DNA of 64,000 nucleotides, from NCBI RefSeq assembly GCF_022682495.2, contig NC_071391.1:12127680-12191679 (forward strand), given 5' to 3'. How positions within the stretch are numbered: position 1 is the first letter of the stretch; every line of letters begins with the position of its first letter. The DNA is from Desmodus rotundus (lineage: Eukaryota > Chordata > Mammalia > Chiroptera > Phyllostomidae). The position numbers and the translations under genes were made by a program. The notes below the pieces were generated by a model, which did no database searches, was not told where the DNA came from, and saw nothing but the letters and a program-made list of their open reading frames with translations. Positions 1 through 12,447 of this stretch are shown piece after piece.

Positions 1-185
1 CTTGGGTGATTACCATGTGCCAATGTAGCTTCACCAAGGGTAACCAATGTACTGCTCAGGTAGGGGACACTGATAATGGGAGGAGGTTGTGCAGGTGTAT
101 ATGTATACGTATACACAAGGTGTATGGCATTCTTGTACCTTGCACTTAATGTTCCTATTAAACATAAAATGCTCTAAAAAATAAG
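1..185 (+). mobile_element. Old L1 (L1M-type) 3' end
   Basis: Reads like the 3' UTR of an old mammalian L1: a stretch about a front 'advancing' to a gacactgataatgg-like block, then a tail ending gctctaaaaaataa. It is cut by the window edge and diverged. The family assignment is from memory of the consensus. Confidence 0.55.
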
Positions 186-1565
186 CCTTCAATTTTTAAA
201 AAATCCAATGTGACTTATTAGCTGATGTGTAAACTTTTACATACATATGCCAGGTGTTTCTCTGAAGTGTAACTCCTTGGGGTCATGAGCTATATTGAGG
301 AAATGATGGTGATCTATTGTTTAGATCAGCCTTAGTTACAGATGCCTTGGACTCCAGCCCTTTCCCTGGCTCAAAAGGCAGGGAAGGGAAAGTATATTCC
401 CTGTTGTACATGGCCAACTGTGGTCACTATCTCCTTCCAGCATGGACTCATGGTCTCCAAGGCTGATGCAATGCTTTAATTATTTAGAACGCTTGGTGCC
501 AAAACTACTTCCACACTAACAGGCACTTTTTTATCAACTCTCCTGTGATACCTTCTAGAAACCCATGATTTGGGGCAAAGAAGCTTTGGTGATGAATCTT
601 ACTATGAGCTACTGAAAATGGCTTCTACCAGCAGACACAATTCTTGAATGGCTTCTCCTGATCCCTTGCCCTGTCCCGGAATGAACTATGTCTGAGGTCT
701 CTTTCCTTTCTGCCATCATTGAGTTCATGCCAACTCTCTGCTTTTATACAAAATATCTTCCTGATATCCCTCTCCTTACCTTCTTGTCATTCAGAGCGCC
801 CGCACAGCACCTTTGCTTATGTACGTGACATCTAACGTCACCCTTTTAGTGTGTCAGCAACAGTTTCTCAAATATGAATATCTTGGAGAAGATTTTTTAT
901 AAAAATTCTGTGAAGTTCAGCTTCACCCATGATATTCACCCCAAATTATTTATCAGCCTAAACCTCAGCATTTGAAAGGCTGAAGAGTTTGATGCCATTT
1001 CAGGGTCATTTCTGACATTTCTGTCCATCAGGGATATGACAGCATAGGTTACTGCCACGTCCAATCAGCATAACGTTTCTTTTTACAATCAGTCCTGGCA
1101 TTCAGATTCGTTGCTATTATATGAACATCTACTCTCAAGTGTTAGTGAACAATTCAGTTACGACTTAGAGAGAATGTCTCCTTATTTGTTTTGTTATTCT
1201 CACTTTGGTTTCCTTTTGCATATGAAACATGAAGCAGATGGACATTCTTATATCAATCATTGTAATACTAACTTCTTTTCCAAAATGTGGACACAGACAC
1301 AACAGCCACAGCTCAGCTGCAAATAACAGTAAATCACCCTAGGAACAAGCACAAATAAGGTTACAAAGAAAAATGAAATTGCACCACTTTTTCTGAATTC
1401 ATTTTTTTAACCTAACACACATTATTCATAAAGAATGGAATCCTATCACTTTTGCTTGCCTCAAACTAATTAATTATAGAGTAAGGCTTGCACAGTTCTG
1501 TAATAGCAATTGTGGGTGTAAATGCATATACACATATAATCCCTTTTTTGATATCGGATTTTATT
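186..1565. other. Intergenic, no gene seen; left end of duplication copy A
   Basis: No credible coding region. From 305 onward it is matched almost base for base by 16781 onward. The short ORF at 1111-1326 has no recognisable domain and is not maintained as an open frame of note in copy B. Confidence 0.6.
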
Positions 1566-3624
1566 TATTTTTTATTTTATTTATTTTTTAATTTTTTTTG
1601 TTATTCAATTACAGTTGTGTGCCTTTTCTCCCCATACCTCCACCCCACCCCAGCTGAACCTCCCTCCCTCCCCCACCTATACCCTCCCGCTTGATTTGGT
1701 CCATGTGTCCTTTATAGTAGTTTCTATAATCCCTTCTCCTCACTGTCCCCTCCCCACTCCCCCCTGCCCATTGTTAGATACTTAACTTCAATGTCTCTGG
1801 TTATATTTTGTTTCCTTTTTTCTTCTATTTATTATGTTCCAGTTAAAGGTGAGATCATGTGGTATTTGTCCCTCACCATCTGGCTTATTTCACTTAACAT
1901 AATGCTCTCCAGTTCCATCCATGCTGTTGCAAAGGGTATAAGCTCCTTCTTTCTCTCTGCTGGATAGAATTCCATTGTGTAAATATACCATAGTTTTTGG
2001 ATCCACTCATTTGCTGATGGGCACTTAGGTTGCTTCCAGTACTTGACTATTGTAAATTGTGCTGCTATGAACATTGGGATGCATAGGTTCTTTTGGATTG
2101 GTGTTTCAAGGTTCTTAGGGTATAATCCCAGCAGCAGAATTGCTGGGTCAAAGGGCAGTTCCATTTTTAGTTTTCTGAGGAAATTCCATACTGTTTTCCA
2201 CAGTGACCTCACCAGTCTGCATTCCCACCAACAGTGCACTAGGGTTCCCTTTTGTCCGCAACCTCTCCAACATTTGTTTGTGGATTTGTTTATGTTGGCC
2301 ACTCTGACTGGTGTGAGGTGGTACCTCATTGTGGTTTTAATTTGCATCTCTCTGATGGCTAGTGATGCTGAGCATCTTTTCATATGTCTCTGGGCCCTCT
2401 GTATGTCTTCCTTGGAGAAGTGTCTGTTCAAGTCCTTTGCCCATTTTTTAATTGGGTTGTTTGTCTTCCTGGAGTGGAGTCATGTGAGTTCTTTATATAT
2501 TTATGAGATCAGGCTCATGTCTGAGGTATCATTAGCAAATATGTTTTCCATACTGTTGGTTCTCTTTGTACTTTGGTGCTGTTTTCTTTAGCCATGCAGA
2601 AGCTTTTTATTTTGATGAGGTCCCATTTGTTTATTCTTTCCTTTATGTCCCTTGCTTTAGGGGACATGTCTGTAAGGATGTTGCTGCATGGAATGTCTGA
2701 GATTTTCCTGCCAATGTTTTCCTCGAGGACTTTTATGGTGTTACAACTTATATTTAAGTCTTTTATCCATCTTGAGTTTATTTTTGTGTATGGTGTAAGT
2801 TGGTGATCGAGTTTCATTTTTTTGCACGTAGCTGTCCAGATCTTCCAGCACCATCTGTTGAAGAGGCTGTTTTTGCTCCATTTTATGCTTCTGCCTCCTT
2901 TGTCAAATATTAATTGACCGTAAAGACTTGAGTTTATATCTGGGCTCTCTGTTCTGTTCCATTTGTCTATATGCCTGTTTTTATGCCAGTACCAGGCTGT
3001 TTTGATTACAGTAGCCTTGTAATACAGTTTGATATCAGGTATTGTGATCCCTCCTGCTTTCTTCTTCTTTCTCAAAATTGCTGCAGCTATTCGGGATTGT
3101 TTATGGTTCCATATAAATTTCTGAAATGTTTGTTCTATATCTGTGAAATATGTCATGGGTACTCTAATAGGGATTGCATTGAATCTATAAATTACTTTGG
3201 GTAGTATGGCCATTTTGATGATGTTAATTCTCCCAATCCATAAGCATGGTACATGCTTCCATTTGTTTGTGTCTTCCTTAATTTCTTTCTTCAGTGTTGT
3301 GTAGTTTTCTGAGTACAGGTCTTTTACCTCCTTGGTTAGGTGTATTCCTAGGTATTTGATTTTTCTTGTTGCTATATCAAATAGGATTTTTTTTCCTGAT
3401 TTCTGTTTCTGCAGTTTCGTTGTTGGTATACAGGAATGCCTTTGATTTGTGGGTATTGACTTTGTATACAGCTGTTTTGCCAAATTCATTTATTAGGTCA
3501 AGTAGTTTTTTTTTGCAGTCTATAGGATTTTTCATGTACACTATCATCTCATCTGCCAACAGTGACAGTTTCATTTCCTCCTTTCCAATTTGGATGCCTT
3601 TTATTTCTTTATTTTGTATTTTTT
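1566..3624 (-). mobile_element. 5'-truncated L1 (ORF2 C-terminal half + 3' UTR), copy A only
   Basis: On the minus strand the frames 3628-3377, 3489-2515 and 2431-1832 encode consecutive pieces of L1 ORF2p: late reverse transcriptase, then the C-terminal domain including the PFDPAI...LLGLYP and [11 protein letters not shown] motifs. The RT catalytic box reads LLADEM where active L1s have FADD, so the second aspartate is lost. Frames are broken between pieces. The 3' UTR and T-rich (antisense poly-A) end lie at about 1560-1830. Copy B lacks this insertion at the matching place (about 18000), so it arose after the duplication or was lost there. It sits against the tail of an older L1 fragment (3625-3925). 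Confidence 0.88.
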
Positions 3625-3925
3625 TCATTTTATTTTATTGTTGTTCAAATACAGTTGTCTGCATTTTCCCCCTCCTCTCCCCCTCACCCCAGTTATCCCC
3701 ACCTCACTCCCCTGATTCCAACCCCCCCCCTTGGTATTCTCCGTGTATCCTTTAGAGTTGTTTCTGAAAACCCTTCCCCTTTTCCCCCATTATCCCCTCT
3801 GATCTCCCCTCTGCTTACTGCCTGCTTGTTCTTAATTTCAATGTCTCTGGTTATATTTTGCTTGCTTGTTTGTTTTGATGATGAGGCTCCACTTCAAGGT
3901 GAGATCATATGGCATTTGTCTTAAA
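3625..3925 (-). mobile_element. Older L1 3' end, shared by both copies
   Basis: T-rich start, then acagttgtctgcattttc and a C-rich 3' UTR in antisense, ending near the ORF2 stop region (gtgagatcatatgg). The same fragment is at 18010-18340, so it predates the duplication. Confidence 0.8.
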
Positions 3926-4963
3926 GTATGTTTTAAATTTTTAATATTTTCACTTCTTTGTTTGGTTTGGACAGTTGTAGAAAATAATGAACATTGGAAG
4001 GGGTTTTGGTGACTTCTTCCAGTGGGATGTTGAAGAACTTTCCGGGATAGGGCAGGAAGTGTGGGAAGAGGAAACAGAGTTAAGTACAGGACACTGGACC
4101 AAGTTAAACAATTCAGTCTTTGCAGAGAAGGAAATTAGCTCTTTCTGGTACCACCTGTGTATGCTTGATACTCTAGGTACAACTACTGTTACCCATAAAG
4201 ACTTTCAAAATTCTCCTTTGATTACTTCCCAGCACAGCATGCTAGAGGAGAAATAACCTAGTGTTCCCAGCACTGGGGTAAGATTTTAAAACTAACAACT
4301 ACCAAGATTTCTATTCTTGCTGTGTCACATCAGAGAAAGGTGCTAGCACACCTGAGTGTGTAGGGAGGTGACTGTCATATCAGTGGGGTGTGGAAAGTTA
4401 ATTTATCCCGGGTGACATCGGGAATCAGGTTGTAGAGAACCTCTGGAAACATGGGATTAAAGATCCCCCTGAGGTCACAGGAATCCATAATGAAATGTGC
4501 CATCAGATTGGAGTCAGCTTTGGCTGGATTTCAAGTCATCATGAGTTTGCTCTTGGTCATTTTGGCATTGGCATTGGTGTACTCCAACCTCGGGGTATAT
4601 GGGTTCCTGGAGCAGAAGCAAATGCCTTTTATGTTATTTGAATACTTCTGCTTCCATCCCAGTTGCCTAAAGTGACAAAACCAACCAGCTGTCTGGACGT
4701 AAACTCAAGTATTTTAAAGATGTCACTCTATTGTCCCCTAGTTTACACTGTTTCTGGTGAGAATTCTGCTGCAATTTTTATCTTTATTTCTCTGTGCACA
4801 GTGGCATGTCTCTTTAGCTGCCTTTAAAATTTTTCTTTGCTGCTGCTTTTGACCAATTTATTACAACTTATCTTTTACTGTAATTTCCTCAATTTTTTAC
4901 TTGAGGTTAGTCAGATACTTGGGTTTATGCATTTACAACTTTTATTAAACTTGAGGGAAACTT
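3926..4963. other. Intergenic, no gene seen
   Basis: Matched by 18341-19374 in copy B with scattered substitutions and indels. Short ORFs (3987-4256, 4451-4675) have no recognisable domain and their frames do not survive intact in the second copy. Confidence 0.6.
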
Positions 4964-5155
4964 GCCCTGGCTGGTGAAGCTCAGTGGATTGAGCACAGGC
5001 TGCAAACCCATTGGTAGCTGGTTCGATTCCCAGTCAGGGCACATGCCTGAGTTGCAGGACAGGTACCCAGTGGGAGCCACGTGACAGGCAACCACATGTT
5101 GATCTTTCTCTCCCTGTCTTTCTCCCTCCCTTCCCCTCTAAAAATAAATACACAA
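4964..5155 (+). mobile_element. VES SINE (bat tRNA-derived)
   Basis: Starts gccctggctggtgaagctca, has the tRNA-like B-box region ggttcgattcccagtcaggg, then the VES body and a tail tctccctcccttcccctct followed by A-rich sequence. Shared with copy B (19375-19565), so it is older than the duplication. VES is a marker of yangochiropteran bats. Confidence 0.9.
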
Positions 5156-7333
5156 AATTTGTAATTAGTTAATTAATTAATTTAAGGGGAAATTGACTGT
5201 TATTTTTTTTAGCATTTTTTTGCTGTCCTTCTTCCCATTCATTCTATTCTTTGACAATTTCCAAATCAAGTAGAGAAACAGCCACACAACCTCATCCCTG
5301 CCTGGCTGAGACATCCTGGTTCATGGTCATTTATGTAGCTCTCCAACCCTTTTATTATTTTGGCCTTTATGAGATCTTTCCACAAGGTGTTTCTTGACTC
5401 AAATAACAAACCAGTCACAGCTCCAAGTTTCACCTCATTCTTTTTGTAGATTTTGTAGTTTGCTTGTCCTCAGAAACTATTGTAGATTTTGTAGATTTTG
5501 CTTGTCCTCAGAAACTATTAATGTGTTGTGTAAATTTTTAACCAAGCTGTGCCTCATCCTGTGATTGCAGTCTATTTATTCCATTATGTTTCTCCCACCT
5601 TCTCTAATTGAGCCCTTATCTAAAATATAAAGAGATCTGGGCTCTCCTTTGTCTAATAATGAGAAGGAAATTCCTGAAGCTTTCTGAGTTTTCATTTAGT
5701 CACAAATAAACATTTTTCTCATGCTACAATAAATTTGAAGGAATAACAAGAGGTAAGAATTGAGGTTTTATTTTGAGTGTCTTGGTTATTTGAGAATCAA
5801 TTTTAGTGAAATATAATCTTCGTAAGGCCACGTTCAAATACCCTCAAAACAAAACTGTAAGAAATTAAGAAAACTGTTCATTTGAAAGAGTATAAATCCA
5901 AATAGCTACCTGTGAATATGGTATTGAGAGCTCTGACAAATGTCCCATTTGGGACTCACATATTTATTCTGCCCCCACTTGCCTAAACCAGAACTATTGG
6001 GAATCTTTGGTGCAACATAACATTTTGTCTTCAGTTGATGGACATGCTTCACATACTTATGAGTTTATTGTGTTCCTTTATCATTAGCCCATATGACTAG
6101 GAGTAATACTTTCTCTGCAAATTTGATGGTAATTATAAACTTGGGTACTGACATGACAGTACTTAATTATGAGGCTATGAAATTGAAGTGGAGTTGGAGG
6201 GGGATGTGAATTATGAACATGGATTAGGTTGTCTTCCATATGAAAAAACACACTTTAAAATATTCCCAATAAAGCTAAAAGACCAAATTTAAGAAGTACT
6301 AGACCTCACTTTTAATACCAGATTCTTCTCCAAAAATCTGAATTTGAGTTTTGAGATACTATAGAAGCAAATGACAACAAAACTTTCCTGTTACCCAAAT
6401 AAACATAACAGCAAAGGAAAATCAAGAACAGATAACAATATCCTTATTTAAGGGTATTCTTTATTTAAGGAAAATTCATTATTTTCCTGCAAATGTTTAT
6501 ACACCCAAAAGTAATGATCAACAACTAAGAAAGATAAAGCTCCTTCTCTCCCAATTGGACAAGATTTCCACTTTCCTTTCTCCCTCTCTCTTCATCATGC
6601 ATTCTTCTCTGTCCCATCTTCTTCCCTGAACATCCCTAATTTCTGCTACCAGACTCTCTACTGCCTCTTCCTCTCCTTTTGTGAGGACCAGTGGAAAGAC
6701 CCCAAAGAGCAACTGACTCGCTGACAGTGCTGTGTTGTCCTCCCTCCCGCACCATGCACAGAATTAATTTGAGAAGTTTTCCAGAGACAGTCCAGGTTTT
6801 CACAAATGTTTCTGGTTTTTATTGGACTTGTTGGGTTCATCAGTGTAGACACCCCCAGTGAAGGATCCAAGGCACACATTCCAGAGGAGCTATTTCTCTG
6901 AACGTCTTCTCTAATCATCATGTTGTCACGATGGCAATTTCAGTCTATGTGTCCAGGCCCTAGCCATTAGCTCTGGTGACTGCACTCATAAGGACAAGAA
7001 CGAAATGTAGGAATAAATCGGGGCATATACACACACACAAGCACATATACTTATTCTGTCATTTGTCAGTACTTTTCATTCCGAAGAAATATTGTATAGG
7101 AAGTTAAATGACCTAATGAGTGTGACCAAATGTTGATAGAATTGAAGCAAGGTTCATTGTAGGGTGTTCAAAATGGTTATGGACCTTAAGTAATAACCAT
7201 GTTCTAATACAATCCTCTCAGATTTCTTGTTTGTTTCCCCACAAAAAAAGTTTAGCTTTCATGCACATGAAACACAACTAAGATATTAAGGAAGTACACA
7301 TTAGAGTCCCCATATACTATTCATTAACTGAAG
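5156..7333. other. Intergenic, 3' side of the OR4C11-like gene
   Basis: No gene recognised. Contains a 412-bp block (5614-6025) identical to copy B (see findings). The antisense ORFs at 6518-6921 look non-coding: the matching copy B frame is fused differently. Confidence 0.6.
5462..5520. repeat. Short direct repeat pair
   Basis: The 20-bp unit gcttgtcctcagaaactatt occurs twice, separated by a short gtagatttt-rich spacer. The same pair is present in copy B near 19873-19932, so it predates the duplication. Confidence 0.8.
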
Positions 7334-8248
7334 TCATGCTTTGTTACACCATAACTTTTTTATGGCAATTTTCACCTCTGCATTCCTCAGTGTGTAGATC
7401 AGAGGGTTGAGCAAGGGTGTCCCAATTGTATAAAATACAGCCACCATCTTGTCTACTGAAAATGTGGTTGGCGGGCGTGTGTATATGAATATACATGGCC
7501 CAAAAAATATGACAACCACAATAAAGTGGGATGTGCATGTGGAAAGGGCTTTTCGCTTTCCTTCTCTGCTGTAGTTTCTCAGAGAGTACAAGATGACAAC
7601 ATAGGATGTAAGCAGGATTATGAAACTCACCATGCAAATAGCCCCACTATTAGAGACAACTAGCAAATTTATCACATATGTGTCCATGCAGGCAAGTTTC
7701 AACAAGGGCTGCAAATCACAAAAATAATGATCAATCACATTGGGGCCACAGAAGGGCAATTGCAAAGCCAGGATAATCTGTGCTGAAGAGTGCATACAAG
7801 ATCCTGCCCAGGCCAGAATCACCAACACGCCACAGACTCGTTGGCTCATGATGTTTGGGTATTGCAAGGGCTTACAAATGGCGACATAGCGATCAAAGGC
7901 CATGAGGATGAGCACAAAGACCTCCATGCACCCAAAGAAGTGGACTGAAAATAGCTGAGTCATGCACTCATTGTAGGAAATTGTCTTCTTCTGAGAAAGG
8001 GCATTCACAATCAACCTGGGGGCAGTGGTTGTAGAGAAGCAGGCATCAGCAAAGGACAGATAGAACAGGAAGAAGTACATGGGACTCCCAAGGGTCTTGC
8101 TGCTTTTAATAGTCACTACAATGAGAAAGTTCCATGACAGTGTCGCAAGGTAAAGAATCAAGAAGACCACAAATACTGCTTTCTGCTTTCCTGCATCCTG
8201 TGTCAACCCAAACAAAATGAATTCAATCACACTGCTATTCATTGCCAT
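7334..8248 (-). CDS. OR4C11: Olfactory receptor, OR4C11-like (copy A)
   Basis: Intact class II odorant receptor of 304 aa, a seven-helix GPCR expected in the plasma membrane of olfactory neuron cilia, coupling to Golf. ATG 8248 is chosen because it aligns with the usual OR start (MAMNSSVIEF). An upstream in-frame ATG at 8281 would add 11 residues. Visible features: sequon at N4, PMYFFL (56-61), the TM3 motif MAFDRYVAIC (116-125, with F for the usual Y), TM6 KALSTCTSH (233-241) and TM7 NPLIY (281-285). The TM1 'GN' motif reads WN (39-40), an unusual tryptophan. From memory, [19 protein letters not shown] and APRLIV match human OR4C11 best. Its paralogue at 21771 arose by tandem duplication, and 19 residues differ between them. 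The ligand is unknown. Confidence 0.93.
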   Translation of the reverse strand: MAMNSSVIEFILFGLTQDAGKQKAVFVVFLILYLATLSWNFLIVVTIKSSKTLGSPMYFFLFYLSFADACFSTTTAPRLIVNALSQKKTISYNECMTQLFSVHFFGCMEVFVLILMAFDRYVAICKPLQYPNIMSQRVCGVLVILAWAGSCMHSSAQIILALQLPFCGPNVIDHYFCDLQPLLKLACMDTYVINLLVVSNSGAICMVSFIILLTSYVVILYSLRNYSREGKRKALSTCTSHFIVVVIFFGPCIFIYTRPPTTFSVDKMVAVFYTIGTPLLNPLIYTLRNAEVKIAIKKLWCNKA

Positions 8249-8288
8249 GCTGGAGTCTGTACGTAGGATGCAGTTGACCAAGGTTTCG

Positions 8289-8312
8289 TCTGCAGACAGA
8301 AGAAACGAAGAG
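8289..8312 (-). other. Probable 3' splice acceptor of the 5' UTR intron
   Basis: On the minus strand the sequence cgtttcttctgtctgcag ends just before 8289, giving a good pyrimidine tract plus CAG 41 nt upstream of the chosen ATG. OR genes typically have a non-coding first exon spliced just upstream of the single coding exon. The same site exists in copy B (exon start 22726). Confidence 0.55.
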
Positions 8313-9074
8313 TCAGCTTGAGATCAGTGACTGAACTCTAAATTTCTTGTTTCTACTCTATCCTGCCTTGAATCCCCTATGAATCTTTGTCAACCTGCAG
8401 ATGTCCAAGGCCCTCCCAGATTGATCTGTTGTTCAGAAACTCACTGCATTGGACCAAAGCTTTTGCACATGGTATATGCCTATTTTTATGCATAAGGCAA
8501 ATGTATCAGCAAATAGAGAAAAGCTCAATAAGAATCCGCTATTGTAGCCAGATTCTCAATCTACAGGAAGAAATCTTGGATAAGTAAGATTTCTTCCTAC
8601 CTAAAAGCCAAGAAGAACAGGTTATGAGGTTTGAATATATTGTTATTGGTAAAATGTAAATTTTGGAGGAATATAAAACATGGAGATAGGTTTTATTAAG
8701 ATTATCCATCACCTAAGAAAAAATTACCTATCTGATTAATTTAACAAAAGTTAGTCATTGTTTGTTTCTAAATATGGTCCAACTAGACTTTGAGCTGCTC
8801 TATAATGAAGTGCCTACCTCCTTCAAGATGTCAGAGTTCCTCTGAAGATGTCTGTCTTTCTATTCCCTGCACATAGAAACTTGGTGGAAAGCATACAGGT
8901 GTCCCCAACAAAATACAGACTGGCCTGCAGGGACCCCATGTATGATGGGATAGTGGCTCTGACCTGTCACTTCCTTTCTGACAGAAGGGTCAGGGGCTTG
9001 CTTTCAATCACTCTCTGTGGGGCTCAGCAAAATTAAAATCTCCCCTTAGCTCCAATAGTTATATCTGTTGTCAA
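8313..9074. other. Intergenic upstream of the OR4C11-like gene, copy A
   Basis: Probably contains the 5' UTR intron and possibly the promoter, but no first exon or TATA element can be fixed by eye. Matched by about 22751-23525. Confidence 0.5.
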
Positions 9075-9390
9075 TATCATTTTTTAACACTTTATATTTG
9101 AGAAGTTTCAGGTTCACAGGACAACTGAGAGGAAGCTACAGAGATTATCCACATAGTCTCTGCCTCCACACATACATGACACCCCACACACAATTATGGA
9201 CATCCTCCTCCAGAGTGGTGCACCTGCCATAAGGATGAACCTACAGTGACCCATCATAATTACACCAAACCCATAGCTAATTTAGGGCTCATGATGATGA
9301 TAGATGGCATGGGTCGGGATAAATGTCTAATGACAGGGGGCCATCATTACAAAAACCTACAGAGTATTTTCACTGTCCTAAAACAGAGCT
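9075..9390 (-). mobile_element. Old L1 (L1M-type) fragment
   Basis: Contains gaagtttcaggttcacagg, aactgagaggaagctacaga and the cctccacacatacatgacacc block, typical of an old L1 3' region. Shared with 23526-23830 in copy B. Confidence 0.55.
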
Positions 9391-12300
9391 AATTTTATAT
9401 TCACAACTCAGAGAATGAAATTCCTTTCACATACTATCTAATAGTATATAATATCTCACACAATATAGAGGAAAAAAACACTTTGAGCGAGATGTCTATC
9501 TGGGTATTTAACGTGTGAATTACTACCTCATACATATGAGACAACCAGGCAGGTATTTCATAAACGTCAGTATTACAAACGGTCAATCCTAGAATTCTTT
9601 AACTGAATCCTCCCCTGGACCATCTGTATTTCTAAACAGAGAGAAAATTTCAGATATGCCCTCTTCTCACTCTCTCTGTCCTCTCCCTCCTTTTACCTCC
9701 TCCTTACCCTGGAAAAGAAAAAGCTTTGAAAATATAATGAACCCTCATGTAATGAAACCGTTGCTATGGTTTTCAAAGGCAGTGACTGAAATACTCACTG
9801 TGGCTGTCAGAGCCCTCCAATTCCCGCCAACATCCGGCTCTCCACTAGTTTGTCTCAGTGCTTTGCTTCTGTGTGTTCCAGCCAAGCCTCACACTGCCCA
9901 GAGTATCTGTTATCTGAATTTCCCGTATCTCACAGCAGCTAGGTGACCTTCCTCAGATACAACCTCCCTACCCGAAGCTACCTGTATAGGGAGTTCACAG
10001 CTGAAATGCCATCTCCCCAGCAAAGTCTTCCTGCTTTTACCAGTCAAATCACTTTCTTGCTAATGGCCTTCCAATGTTAAAGTGTGTGTGTGTATGTGTG
10101 GAATCATGCGTTCTCAATTGTAGCCCTTCCTCATGTTTACTTTCATATCTTTTGTTCATTGGACTTTACACTATCCCATAAGGCGAGTTCATGTTGTCTT
10201 ATTTTGTGCACTTCAGGCTGAGCTGAGAGGCAGAGGTTAGCAGACAGTAGTAAGAGAGGAGCTAGGACCAGAAGTCAAACCTTGGGGCTCCAGGGCAGTT
10301 CTCTAACACTCTACTCCACCCGTTCCTGCAAAGCATCAGACTTCAACCACCTGGCAGAGCCACTTCAAACCCAGAAACCTTAGACTGATAGAGGAGAAAC
10401 CACTGCTATTAGCTGACGTGTCCTGACTATGCATTGGATGCAAACTTTGGGATGGGGCAAAGAAATCAGCACTTTATATGTATATTCAGAAACTAACAGT
10501 GACGAGGACGGGATAGAGAGGTTAGAAAACGATGTCAGGAATCAGAGCCAAAGGGCGAATGTGTGCATGTGGGGAAAAGAAGGAAGAGGAATCAAGGGCT
10601 GAGCCAAGGAAAGCCCTACAGTGCTGGGTGAGCACAGACCATGTTAGGGATAAAGTGTAATTACTTAGCCCTAGAGTTTCACTAGACAATTTTGCTTCTG
10701 TCTCTTCCATGCACCTTATTGTCTGGTCCTCCCTCCCAAGAAAGAGGATTGATTTTTGGCTGGAAGCTGGAGTGATGGTGGGTGTTATACAGCCAAGGTT
10801 GGTATCATTAAGATTAGAACAATCAACACTGTAGTATTATAGAATCACATTATTGATCATCAGTATCCATAAATACTGATTGTATGTTATTAATATCCAC
10901 CTTTATACTTTTCCTGACCCTAAGGCAGAGGCAGAGGGAGGTATATGATACCCCTGCTTCCTTCACTGTACCCCCCTTTCCAATAAGAATCAAACCTGAG
11001 ACAGCGCTGCATCCAGCAGATGCCAGTGGTAGCTGGGGGACTCTGATGCATCAGAATCTCTCAGCGCTGTGGGGAATATAGTCCTGGAACCTCAGGTTTT
11101 TCAGGAGACAGAGCTGGATGATGGCAACTCCCCAAAACACAGTCCTGAGTGGGAGGCAAGAAAAAGAAAACAGTTCAGTGTGGCTTGAAGACCTTTGTCT
11201 TTTAAACAAAGAGGCAAAACCAGAGGAGAGCTCAGAGTTCTCACTCTTGTAGCTCTGATTTACCTTCACATGTGTTTGCAACATGTAAACTGCACAACAT
11301 ACAGGGATCCACCTGGCTGTCTGGTGCAGGATCTATGGAGAGGGGAGATACTCTGGGGATGGCCAACCTGTCCTACAAAGTGTGAACGAGACTCACCAAA
11401 AGGGTCTGGAATATCAGCAGAAGGTTTCTTAGAACTTTCTAGAGTAAAAAGGAGATATCCCCACTGAATCCCCACTATCCTGTGGTAGAAACATCTGTAA
11501 GGCCAGCTCTGTTACCCTAAAACATTCCCCTGCACAGCACCCAAATTAAAAAGTTCTGTTTTCCTCCATCAGATATTTATAGCAATTTCATAAAAGTTCA
11601 AAAATGCCAGCCTCAGGAGGGACGAGGACTCCACCCTTCCCTCCCAAGCCTGACCACTTTGCTCAGCAAGCTTCTTAGCCCATTTAACACAGGATCACAG
11701 CAAACCCTGGGGCCAATTTATCCCAAATAGGCTGTCAACAGGCAGAGTCTGCTGTCAGAGCCCTCCTCCCCTCCCAGTCTGCCCTAAGGGACACCTCCCA
11801 TTTCAGTTACCAAGTGCTCCACCCAGCACCCTGCTCCGGGGGAAAACCATGTTTTCTAAGGCACACTTAGGCATAGACTTCTGAAGTTTACCAAGGCTCT
11901 GTCTTTTAACTCAAATCTTTTCTAATGGCAGACAAAGTTCAGAGCCCAGGTGAATGTTCAGACACATGGGATACCATGTATTCGAGCTCTATCCTTTTGT
12001 TTCTGTGACTTTAGGCAAGTTTTTCCTCCCAGTTTCCTATTCTACAAAATGTTATAAGTACATAAAATAATTATTACACAAATCGCAATAATATTGATAA
12101 AATATAATTACAATGAAAACTACTAAAGTTTCCATAATTTCTAAAATAATGTGAAGTCACTAAATCAGTAAGTAAAGAAACTGTCATTTATGAATAATGA
12201 GATACACTATTTTGAAACGTATAGGAAATGAGTTTTGATGAATGGATACACACACATAACTGTCACCACATGGAGTTCATCAACTTCCTACATCGCTTCA

Positions 12301-12447
12301 TGGAACCAGACTTGAATTTTCTTTTCTTCGCTTCATATTCATATATTTTTGCCTCTGCTCTTTATTACTTGGTTGTACTTTTTTGTTTTATTAGCTGATG
12401 TTTTCATTTAGCATAATGCTGGTTGTTGCTATCTTTTTTCCTATTTT
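9391..12447. other. Intergenic, no gene seen (copy A)
   Basis: Matched through about 26890 in copy B. Contains a short (GT)n run near 10082. The ORFs around 11051-11475 are similar in both copies only because the DNA is duplicated. There is no domain, codon signal or splice context to support a gene. Confidence 0.6.

Noticed and set aside
4451..4675. 74-codon ORF with a hydrophobic stretch
   Set aside because: The frame is not kept in copy B (about 18870-19085, indels). The hydrophobic run is explained by T-rich DNA.
4964..5155. tRNA-like sequence with a B-box
   Set aside because: This is the tRNA-derived head of a VES SINE, not a functional tRNA gene; no cloverleaf or correct anticodon arm was supported. 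The same holds for 19375, 33205 and 63565.
5462..5520. Possible CRISPR-like or satellite array
   Set aside because: Only two repeat units and a eukaryotic context. It is a small local duplication.
7344..7637. ORFs overlapping OR genes (also 21781-22074, 36613-36963, 49388-49970, 60915-61193)
   Set aside because: Out-of-frame or opposite-strand shadows of intact OR coding exons.
11051..11475. ORFs on both strands similar in both duplicates (also 25492-25914)
   Set aside because: Similarity follows from the segmental duplication. No domain, no conserved frame bias and overlapping ORFs on both strands, so no evidence of coding.
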